Source: Caryophanales bacterium UBA3935
Lineage (GTDB): Bacteria; Bacillota_I; Bacilli_A; ML615J-28; CAG-698
Direction of reading: 5' to 3'
Length of the DNA: 19,110 bases
NCBI GenBank assembly: GCA_002385755.1
Contig: DGED01000064.1
Span: 565-19,674, forward strand
Shown: positions 1 to 6,111 of the stretch, in pieces
How positions within the stretch are numbered: the first letter of the stretch is position 1
Layout of the letters: every line of letters starts with the position of its first letter
Notes under the pieces: model-generated
The model's database searches: none
Told to the model about the DNA's origin: nothing
The model's input: only the letters and a program-made list of their open reading frames with translations
Translations under genes and position numbers: made by a program

Positions 1-1
1 A

Positions 2-118
2 GCCATGAAATATTACAAAAACAAAGATTTAATCCCCTATATAGAACCATTTTTGAATCATGAAAAAACCTGGATTCGCCGTGAAGCAAAGAAGGCTATC
101 AGCAAGTTGGAAAAGTAA
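2..118 (+). CDS. C-terminal fragment of a HEAT-repeat-like protein (5' end outside window)
   Basis: An open frame runs from the window edge to TAA at 116-118, giving 38 residues. The fragment reads as a pair of amphipathic helices with the pattern (L/I)xPYIEPFLNHEKTWIRREAKKAI, which is the spacing and residue type of HEAT repeats of the kind found in HEAT/PBS-lyase-like or AlkD-like helical-repeat proteins (family knowledge). There is no start codon in view, so length and function cannot be judged. I infer only 'end of a helical-repeat protein'. No terminator is obvious directly after it. Confidence 0.5.
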   Translation, partial: AMKYYKNKDLIPYIEPFLNHEKTWIRREAKKAISKLEK

Positions 119-213
119 AACCCGGGCTTAATAATCTAGTATGATACTCCTAATGTAGACAGCGAATGAATATAAAATGGAGATTTCAATAATTCTATTG
201 ATATATTAGGTGA

Positions 214-564
214 GTAAGCATAGGGGCTGAATGGGATTGCAAAAGCAAACCGACCCGTTCTGATGGGACAGTAAAGATTTCATATGAGGCAGAAATACTT
301 ATAAATCGAGGATATTATTATCGTATTTCTAGTATCGAATCTAAATATGATTTGATTATCATGACTGAAGAAGTTATTGAAAAGAAAGGAGGACTGATTT
401 CATGGCAAAGACAATTGGAGAATTATTTGCAAACAGACCAACTGACAAGGATCATATTATTTATTTGTATAAAAGGGGACATACGGCAAAAGAAATCCGA
501 CATTTTCTTGGGCGTTATTATGATGGTAACCCCGATTATCGTCTTCCAACGATTGATGAAATAA
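214..564 (+). other. Open frame without clear start, unidentified; overlaps the next gene
   Basis: The frame is open from just after TGA (211-213) to a stop at 562-564. Its first half (about 217-395) has good coding character, with alternating strands such as KISYEAEILINRGYYYRIS and YDLIIMTEEVIEK. The second half looks like an out-of-frame shadow of the gene that starts at 402. There is no convincing ATG/RBS for the upstream part; a TTG at 352 and an ATG at 361 are the only in-frame options near the middle. It is best read as the tail of a degraded gene whose original stop has been lost, or a fragment joined to the downstream gene. I do not recognise the family. Confidence 0.3.
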
Positions 565-596
565 ACCAAATAATCAAACAAAATTCAAAGGCCTAA
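402..596 (+). CDS. Small hypothetical protein, 64 aa
   Basis: ATG at 402 is preceded by a strong Shine-Dalgarno AAAGGAGG (about 386-393). The protein is 64 residues, charged, predicted mostly helical, with no signal peptide or membrane segment. The section YLYKRGHTAKEIRHFLG is a short helix-turn-helix-like pattern, which would fit a small DNA-binding or accessory protein, but this is inference. The stop codon TAA (594-596) lies inside the left arm of a strong terminator hairpin, so this is the last gene of its transcript. Family not recognised. Confidence 0.6.
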   Translation: MAKTIGELFANRPTDKDHIIYLYKRGHTAKEIRHFLGRYYDGNPDYRLPTIDEINQIIKQNSKA

Positions 597-612
597 CAAC
601 TAGGCCTTTTTT
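587..612 (+). terminator. Rho-independent terminator after the 64-aa gene
   Basis: AAAGGCCTA (587-595), loop ACAAC, TAGGCCTTT (601-609), running into a six-T tract (607-612). The arms pair perfectly. The stop codon of the preceding gene is embedded in the 5' arm. Confidence 0.85.
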
Positions 613-648
613 CATTGCCATAAGTTCACCCTCTCCTTTCCTACTAGG

Positions 649-669
649 GTCGGCATCGCCGGCTTTTTT
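649..669 (+). terminator. Second terminator-like hairpin
   Basis: GTCGGC (649-654), loop ATC, GCCGGC (658-663), then six T (664-669). The stem is six pairs including one G-U. It may be a back-up terminator for the + strand transcript, or the remains of another unit. The stretch from here to the Nudix gene end (820) shows no recognisable gene. Confidence 0.5.
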
Positions 670-819
670 CATGCCTATTACGCAATTCCGGCGGCCATAA
701 GATGTTTGTTCCATTTCGCCTTCATTCTGCTAATCGATTTAAGACAATCTAATCATTACTTTCAATTAAATCACATCTCAATATGTTATAAAAGACCCCT
801 TTGCCGGACAAGCGTGATG

Positions 820-1341
820 TTATCTTTCATGAACAATAGCGTCAAACAATTTTTCGTGCGCCGAAAAGCGCTCCCTTATCAAATCGATATAATTATCGGA
901 TAATATGAATTTCTTAAACTCGTCATAAGGAAGATACCGATAATCTATGGTTTCGCCTTCTTGCAGGCGGATTATTGTTTTTTCTTTATTTATGAACACG
1001 ATAAAACACTTGCATATCACTGGAATGTCCTTATATAAATAAGAGTATACAAAATGCAAATCGGATTCTTTTACTTCTATGCCCGTTTCTTCCTTTAGTT
1101 CCCTTATCGCGCCTTCTTCGGGCGTTTCGCCTTTTATAATGGAACCTCCGGGTATTTCCCATTTTAATCCCCATGGCTTGTCCGGATGTCTTTTCGTTAT
1201 CAAAACCTCATTATTTTCCGTTATCGGGTAAATTTCAACCACGATATGAAAAACGCCTTTTTTGATGGGTTTACCCCTTACAAGTTCGAATCCCAGGGGA
1301 TTGCCGTCCTTGTCATAGGCGTCCCATATTTCTTGTGACAT
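820..1341 (-). CDS. Nudix hydrolase
   Basis: A 173-residue protein with a perfect Nudix box at residues 66-88: G-x5-E-x7-R-E-L-x-E-E-x-G-I (GSIIKGE...RELKEETGI). The box glutamates bind the metal ions that hydrolyse a nucleoside diphosphate linked to some other group (family knowledge). The N-terminus (EIWDAYDKDGNPLGFELVRG) resembles the Nudix subgroup near isopentenyl-diphosphate isomerase-like and YfcD-type proteins, which begin with a similar 'WDxYDxxxxxTG' stretch, but the substrate cannot be told. ATG at 1341 has AAAGGA upstream on the minus strand (about 1350-1355). It stands alone: its downstream neighbour is convergent and its upstream neighbour has its own terminator. Confidence 0.9.
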   Translation of the reverse strand: MSQEIWDAYDKDGNPLGFELVRGKPIKKGVFHIVVEIYPITENNEVLITKRHPDKPWGLKWEIPGGSIIKGETPEEGAIRELKEETGIEVKESDLHFVYSYLYKDIPVICKCFIVFINKEKTIIRLQEGETIDYRYLPYDEFKKFILSDNYIDLIRERFSAHEKLFDAIVHER

Positions 1342-1431
1342 ATTCCATATCCTTTCAAATTGTTTTTATTCTGTTAATAGTATCACAAAACATTGATTAA
1401 ATAAACACTTTTAGTCAGTTTCTTATAAATT

Positions 1432-1483
1432 CCAAAAAAAATAAAAACAACTATTCCTTTTGGATTATCCAATAAAGGAATAG
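1432..1483 (-). terminator. Terminator downstream of the broken XRE regulator
   Basis: CTATTCCTTT (1451-1460) pairs perfectly with AAAGGAATAG (1474-1483), with TGGAT/ATCCA inside the loop allowing a longer stem. Read on the minus strand the hairpin is followed by a T-rich tract (TTGTTTTTATTTTTTT), so it terminates transcription coming from the regulator at 1528-2307. Confidence 0.7.
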
Positions 1484-1527
1484 CCTGTGAATCAATCAAT
1501 CATTGGCTTTGATATGGTCATACACTC

Positions 1528-2307
1528 TTATTTCTTTAAATCAAAATAATGTCCGTCTCTTGACTTGTTATAATAATAGAAAGAATGAGGCCTTTCCACA
1601 ATCATATCTAAGAATGCGAATAAACCCAAGACCGCTGGATTATCATTTAACGTGTAATTATCAATGATTTCATCATCAAGTTCCAATTTTGAAACATTAA
1701 GAAGTTTAAAATCAATCAGCAAATCTATGATTTCCTTTGCTCTTTCAAGAGGAATTGATAGTTCCTTGACAAATAGATTCGCGGTGAAACTGTTGTTAAC
1801 GCGGGAATTGATCAGAATCAAGGCATTGAAGAAATCGTCATTGCTTAATTCTTTTAGGAAGGAAAGCATCTTTTCCTTATTTTTCAGGAAAGCATTATAG
1901 TTTTTGTTTTCAAGCCTTGGAAACAAGGCAAAAAAGGGTTTTTCCTTGTTAAGTTGATTTAACGCGATGCCTTCTTTTGATAAGACTTGAGAAGCGCATT
2001 TTTCTTCCATTACTTTAACATCATATGGTTTAATATCGACAAGACCATTCAGGCCTACTTCAATATAGTAACACAGCGAAAACGCCTAGGCAAAACGCTC
2101 TTCATTGCTCGGTAAACTACCCAGGTATATGGCTACTCTTTGTTCAATGTTTTTGCAATCATTGACCGGTAGACCAAACAACTCGTCGGTAGTCACATTG
2201 AAATATTTCGCGATTCTCGGTATCAGTTCGATATCCGGGTATCCTCCGGATTCCCATTTTGATACCGCCTGGGTTGACACTTGTAGGAACGGCAGTTCAA
2301 ACTTATC
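1528..2307 (-). pseudogene. XRE-family HTH regulator, broken by an in-frame TAG and a missing 5' end
   Basis: Two open stretches on the minus strand, 2307-2089 and 2085-1528, are in the same frame and separated by a single TAG at 2086-2088. Upstream of the stop lies the second half of an XRE/Cro-type helix-turn-helix (VSTQAVSKWESGGYPDIELI, then FNVTTDELFG). Downstream lie AFSLCYYIEVGLNG and a C-terminal half ending NPAVLGLFAFLDMI...RPHSFYYYNKSRDGHYF. This is the layout of a common Firmicutes regulator type of about 280-300 aa with an N-terminal HTH and a C-terminal winged-helix-like part, in which 'EERFxxAFxLCxxIExGL' is continuous. The stop is therefore most simply a point mutation (for example AAG or CAG to TAG). 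The 5' end is also lost: the frame closes at TAA 2308-2310, and the first two HTH helices are absent. The clean frame on both sides suggests recent decay. Confidence 0.8.
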
Positions 2308-2346
2308 TTAGCAACTATAGCCTAGGTAGAAAGATTGAAATTACCT

Positions 2347-2378
2347 TTTGCACAATTTTTATCATTTATTGTGCACAA
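2347..2378 (-). promoter_or_regulatory. TTGTGCACAA-type inverted repeat upstream of the broken regulator
   Basis: On the minus strand it reads TTGTGCACAA, then about 12 AT-rich bases, then TTGTGCA. The first element is itself a perfect 10-bp palindrome. It sits just in front of the XRE pseudogene. A second cluster of the same motif lies upstream of the former fic start (6777-6824). An operator for the XRE regulator is the natural inference; binding is not shown. Confidence 0.45.
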
Positions 2379-2421
2379 AGCCTCGATTACTTATTTTTGC
2401 AGTTTTGTATATATTCTAATA

Positions 2422-3357
2422 TTACCATTCTTTGATCAATTCATAAAGATAATTATTTTTATATATTTTTTCCTTGCCAACTCTTTCTGACAGCAATATG
2501 CCTACTTGCTCTAATTCGTTTAAATACTTGCTTGCAGTATTTCTTGATATAGATAAATTATTCCTTAAGTATACATTTTTTGTATAAAAATCATAAAACA
2601 AATATTCCAATAATTCTTCTGAGTAGATTTTAGGGCATTTATTTTTTATCATTTCTCTACAATGACTCATACTCTCTCTAAACTTATTAATAAAATTCAA
2701 AGTAAATAATGCGGTTTTTTCAACTCCGTTAATCATGTAGAGCAAATAATCTTTAATATATTTTTCATCTAATCTCATGTTATGCAAACATTCATAATAT
2801 TGTTCTTTGGTGGAATTGATATATTTAGACAAATACAAAATAGGTAATGATAATTTATCTTGTAATACCAAATATAAAACATTTAGTATTCTTCCTGTTC
2901 TACCATTCCCATCATGAAATGGATGGATTGATTCAAACTGATAATGAATCATAGACATTTTAATAAGTGGATCTATATCTTCTATTTCATTATCATTAAT
3001 ATATTTCTCGAGATTACACAAGTATTCCCGAATCTCTCGTTCACTTTGTGGTGGATTATGAAGAATCTCTTTTGTTCTAGTACTCATAATGACAGTTCCG
3101 GGAATCTTTCTAATACCACCTACATTAGGTTCTATAATATGATGAATATCCTCAAGCATCTTAGTACTAATGAATCCATTTTTTTTAACCTCATTATATC
3201 CATATAAAACCGCTTGCCTATAGTTCACAACTTCTTTTGAAGCAGGGTTTTGCTTGTTTAAAGTGATTTCTTTAAATATATCATCAAATGTAGTTACTAT
3301 ATTTTCTATTTCACTGGATTCCTTTGCTTCACCCAAAATAACAGCATTTAAAACAAG
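2422..3357 (-). pseudogene. fic: Fic-domain protein, 3' part of a split gene (5' part is at 6655-6768)
   Basis: The translatable part (TTG at 3336, 304 aa) carries SSEIEN near its start, matching the (S/T)xxxE(G/N) inhibitory motif of class II Fic proteins. The catalytic loop HPFHDGNGRTGR is at residues 138-149, and a C-terminal winged helix begins near SISRNTASKYLNELEQVG. Fic enzymes usually transfer AMP or another phosphate-containing group to protein side chains using the histidine of this loop; the (D/E)GNGR part binds the nucleotide phosphates (family knowledge). The frame stays open upstream to 3357 and encodes LVLNAVIL, which belongs to the family, before TGA (3358-3360). The usual Fic_N segment is missing here but is present at 6768-6655 on the same strand. 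No good RBS precedes the TTG, so expression is doubtful. All catalytic residues are intact. Confidence 0.88.
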
Positions 3358-3737
3358 TCATCGCAAATGGTTATTCATTTGATGAACCATCAAGTGTTGT
3401 AAAAGCAAGAAAAGACTATATGAAGGGAAACAACACAGTGATTACGTTCTATGAAGAATGTATGCAAGAGCGTCCTAACCTAAAGATTAAAGATAATTGT
3501 ACAACAGGAAAAGTTTATAATGTCTATAAAGCTTGGTGCATGGATAACAACCATGGCTATGCTAAAACAGCTAAGGAGTTTAGGGATGAACTTGCTTCTT
3601 TCCTAAATGCATCTCATGCTGATTTAATTACCAGAAGAAATGGTGGTAGCTATTATAGTAGATATACTTTGACTGATGAAGCGAAAGAAAACTACAAAAA
3701 AGTATATGGTTATGACGATATAGCACTATTTTCATGA
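3357..3737 (+). pseudogene. C-terminal fragment of a P4-type phage/plasmid DNA primase-helicase
   Basis: The frame is open from about 3342; the protein-like sequence starts at VIANGYSFDEPSSVVKARKD (3357 onward) and runs through FYEECMQERPN and TTGKVYNVYKAWC to the stop at 3735-3737. The order 'xGYxFxxPxxVxxAxxxY...N.V..F.EEC...' followed by a small winged-helix-like tail (YKAWCMDNNHGYAKTAKEFRDEL) is that of the C-terminus of P4/D5-type primases in phages, satellites and plasmids. Those proteins are usually several hundred residues long; here about 120 remain and the AAA+ helicase core is absent. ATG at 3420 could start a shorter product but has no clear RBS. The 5' cut coincides with the cut in fic, so one event probably truncated both. 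Confidence 0.6.
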
Positions 3738-4045
3738 CTTTGATGACAGACTTGGTATCATAGTTTTTGAACTCAGCTACCAAATAAAGGTCACAATTAT
3801 AATGCTTATAAAAGTTTAATGACTTTTGTAGCTAAGTTTCAAACTTCTTGAAAAAAAATATAAAAGTATAAATATAATTATAAAACCATGTGTAGTTATA
3901 GTAACTATTAAACAAACTCAACAAGATAGCTACAAAAACCACAAAACGTTAAAGACCTTGATTTTATTGGGTTAAATTTGTAGCTTAACTAAAAAACGCT
4001 GTCATCTACTCTGCTATCAAAGTAACAAAGAAAGGAGGAATAAAC
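3738..4045. repeat. Non-coding stretch with four alternating AGCTAC/GTAGCT elements
   Basis: This 308-base gap between the primase fragment and the zinc-ribbon gene has no convincing gene. It contains AGCTAC at 3775-3780, GTAGCT at 3828-3833, AGCTAC at 3928-3933 and GTAGCT at 3980-3985, in alternating orientation with spacings near 53, 100 and 52. The middle two belong to a perfect 11-bp inverted repeat, TTTTGTAGCTA (3824-3834) and TAGCTACAAAA (3927-3937). An outer pair GATGACAG (near 3742) and CTGTCATC (near 4000) also faces inward. These could be protein-binding sites or arms of a folded RNA; neither is shown. Confidence 0.5.
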
Positions 4046-4294
4046 ATGAGAGATTATGTACTTATACCTGATGCATATAACTTACTTTGTCCTATACCAT
4101 ATAGCGATAATGTACTGTTAAATGATTCTTATCAATATTACCTTGTGGAAAAAGGTAACGTCTATGAACTAGTTAATAAAAACCCATACGATTCAATCAC
4201 TGATCATAAAGTCAGATGTCCGAAATGTATGGCACAATTAGTCAAGATTTCAACTAATAAATACTACTGTATTTTTTGTTCTGAAGGGAGGTAG
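4046..4294 (+). CDS. Small zinc-ribbon phage-type protein, 82 aa
   Basis: ATG at 4046 follows a strong RBS, AAAGGAGG (about 4031-4038). The C-terminal third holds CPKC and CIFC separated by about 15 residues, a classic C-x2-C...C-x2-C zinc ribbon; the N-terminal 50 residues are not recognised. The gene is followed after 5 bases by the next ORF and then the capsid gene, so it belongs to one small transcript. In phages and satellites such proteins are often transcription or DNA-binding accessories, but nothing here fixes the role. Confidence 0.7.
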   Translation: MRDYVLIPDAYNLLCPIPYSDNVLLNDSYQYYLVEKGNVYELVNKNPYDSITDHKVRCPKCMAQLVKISTNKYYCIFCSEGR

Positions 4295-4299
4295 GTATA

Positions 4300-4506
4300 T
4301 TGAAACAAATTAAAAGTGGTCTTGACCTTAATAATTTTGAGGTGATTGACCTAATTCTAAAGAAGTATCCAGTAATCTTTATGAAGGATAAACGACCAGA
4401 AAGTAAATTAAAATGGTGTATCCAATATAAAGGTAGTGGTCACTACTTTGAAACTTACAATGAACTATTAGATTATTATAATCAGAATTTGAGGAGGAAA
4501 CATTAA
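4300..4506 (+). CDS. Small hypothetical phage-type protein, 68 aa
   Basis: TTG start at 4300 is supported by GGGAGG (4286-4291), which overlaps the end of the zinc-ribbon gene. The 68-residue protein is mixed alpha/beta and lysine-rich, with no motif I recognise. Its stop TAA (4504-4506) shares a base with the ATG of the capsid gene (TAATG), so the two are translationally coupled. Position directly before a major capsid gene would suit a head-assembly accessory, though this is only inference from context. Confidence 0.6.
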   Translation: MKQIKSGLDLNNFEVIDLILKKYPVIFMKDKRPESKLKWCIQYKGSGHYFETYNELLDYYNQNLRRKH

Positions 4507-5411
4507 TGAAAACAACTACAATTTACAATCATGCTTTTTGGAACGCAATGAGAGGTAAAAAAGGAGCCTATAATGATATGAATGAAGGTAAAGAATCAGA
4601 TGGCTATATCGTTCCAACAGAGTTTAATGAAAAGTATCAAAAAGCCTTAGAGAAAGAAAATCTATTCAGACGATTAGCCACTGTGGTTCATACAACATCC
4701 AAAGATGGAACAATCCACGCTGTGGCATCAACTGGTGTAGCTGAATGGGTTAATGAATCAGTAGCATTCCCAGAGAGTGCCGATACGTTCAGACAGTTCC
4801 CTGTCAGCTCTTACAAGTTAGCCAGCTTATCTAAAATTAAAGAGCACTTTGTGAAGGATAATGACTTCAACCTGGAAGGTTATCTTGAAAATGAGTTCGT
4901 TCGTAGGTTTGGTAGAAGCAAAGAGAGTGCCTTTATTAACGGAGATGGTATCAATGAACCTGCAGGCATTTTAAACGCCACACGTGGCGGGGAAATCGGG
5001 GTTACAGCCGAAGGATCAACAGTCCTAACCTATGATGAAGTGATCAAGCTATACTTCTCACTAAAGCCAGAACATAGAAGAAACGCAATGTGGTTAATGA
5101 ATGATGAAACTGCCTTTAAGCTTAGAACCTTAAAGGATGATCGAGGTAACTATCTATGGAATCAAGCAGATAACACCATCTTAGGAAAACCTGTTGAGTA
5201 TTCCAACTATATGCCATATATGGTAAGTGGTGAAATCCCTATCGCCTTTGGTGATTTTAGTTACTATTGGATTATCGAACGTCAACCACTTACGATTAAT
5301 GTTCTAAGTGAAATATACCTTATTAAAGGTGAAATTGGGTTCAGTGGATGTGAAAGATTAGATGGTAGACTTATCCTTCCAGAAGCCGTAAAACTCCTGA
5401 AAATGGCTTAA
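4506..5411 (+). CDS. HK97-fold phage major capsid protein
   Basis: 301 residues; ATG at 4506 preceded by GAGGAGG (4492-4498). Features of the HK97-like capsid family are visible. There is a short N-arm (FWNAMRG), and GYIVPTEFNEKYQKALEKENLFRRL follows as in the 'xxVPxxxxxxIxxxxxxxxxlrxla' start of the mature shell domain. EWVNESVAFPESADTFRQF and LASLSKIKEHFVKD match the E-loop/spine-helix region, and FINGDGINEPAGIL is the typical 'GxGxxxPxGIL' A-domain signature. There is no long N-terminal delta (scaffold) domain, so it is a short-type capsid protein. No portal, terminase, protease or tail gene is near; it is an orphan in a phage or satellite remnant. The frame is intact and coupled to two small genes upstream, so it may still be expressed. 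Confidence 0.85.
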   Translation: MKTTTIYNHAFWNAMRGKKGAYNDMNEGKESDGYIVPTEFNEKYQKALEKENLFRRLATVVHTTSKDGTIHAVASTGVAEWVNESVAFPESADTFRQFPVSSYKLASLSKIKEHFVKDNDFNLEGYLENEFVRRFGRSKESAFINGDGINEPAGILNATRGGEIGVTAEGSTVLTYDEVIKLYFSLKPEHRRNAMWLMNDETAFKLRTLKDDRGNYLWNQADNTILGKPVEYSNYMPYMVSGEIPIAFGDFSYYWIIERQPLTINVLSEIYLIKGEIGFSGCERLDGRLILPEAVKLLKMA

Positions 5412-5423
5412 TATTGACTCCCG

Positions 5424-5485
5424 CTTGGGGTAAGGGGGGGGAATTATCTCCACAACTTTATTAAAGAGCAACGGGCGGGGGGCTT
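5424..5485 (+). other. G-rich tract directly after the capsid gene, possible packaging-site remnant
   Basis: In an otherwise AT-rich region this stretch carries GGGG (5427-5430), eight G (5434-5441), GGG (5473-5475) and six G (5477-5482). No protein-like frame crosses it. G-rich non-coding islands next to head genes are found at cos/packaging sites of some Gram-positive phages and satellites, so this is a candidate by position and composition only. Confidence 0.3.
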
Positions 5486-5519
5486 CACGCAAAAAGTCAC
5501 GGTTTCAAACAGGGTATAA

Positions 5520-5572
5520 AGAAAGGAAGACGGCAATTACTGCTATCTTCCTTTTCTAAATTTTTATTACAA
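5520..5572 (+). terminator. Probable terminator of the capsid transcript
   Basis: AAAGGAAGA (5522-5530) pairs perfectly with TCTTCCTTT (5546-5554), and GCA/TGC inside the loop can extend the stem. It is followed by TTCTAAATTTTTATT, a weak T-rich tail. Orientation and position suit the capsid gene upstream. Confidence 0.45.
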
Positions 5573-5619
5573 TTAAATATAATTTCAGTATAACAATCCA
5601 GCTAGTCTAACATATATTT

Positions 5620-5946
5620 TTAAACTGTAGCTGCAATTATTATAATCATTAGAATCCAAAAACATAATGAACCAATTGATAAGCCTAACCCGATTTTAGA
5701 TCTTTCTCTATATTGATTCTTTGTGTCATTGATACCAATCAAACTAGTAATCAAACCTACAATTGAACCAATAAAAACTAAAGGATAAAACCCTAATGAA
5801 CCAAATACCACCGAAATTGTAGCTAAAGCTTGTCCTTGATTAGATGATGTTCCATTATTAATAGTATTAATCAATTGACCACAAGATAAGCAAACATCTG
5901 CATTTTCCTTTAGTTCATTACCACAATTAGAACAAAATTTACTCAT
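5620..5946 (-). CDS. Zinc-ribbon membrane protein, 108 aa
   Basis: The protein begins with a compact zinc ribbon (FCSNCGNELKENADVCLSCG, residues 4-23: C-x2-C...C-x2-C), then a flexible Asn/Ser/Gly linker. Two hydrophobic segments follow (about 41-67 and 86-106), separated by a charged loop NDTKNQYRERSKIG. This is the build of zinc-ribbon proteins with a DUF4190-like two-helix membrane part, common and functionally unassigned in Firmicutes. ATG at 5946 has GGAGG at a good distance on the minus strand. It is convergent with the capsid gene and codirectional with the chimeric gene at 6112-6768. Function unknown; inferred location is the cytoplasmic membrane. Confidence 0.75.
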   Translation of the reverse strand: MSKFCSNCGNELKENADVCLSCGQLINTINNGTSSNQGQALATISVVFGSLGFYPLVFIGSIVGLITSLIGINDTKNQYRERSKIGLGLSIGSLCFWILMIIIIAATV

Positions 5947-6111
5947 AATTAACCTCCATATTTATTATCTCTTTCCTTATTTTAACATATTTTAAATGTA
6001 ACTGTCAATATTCAAGTGATACTTATATTTTTATTTATGAATTACAGTATTTGTGCTAAATAATAAGTAATTATGGTTTTACAATTTATTATATTCATTC
6101 TTTCAATAACC

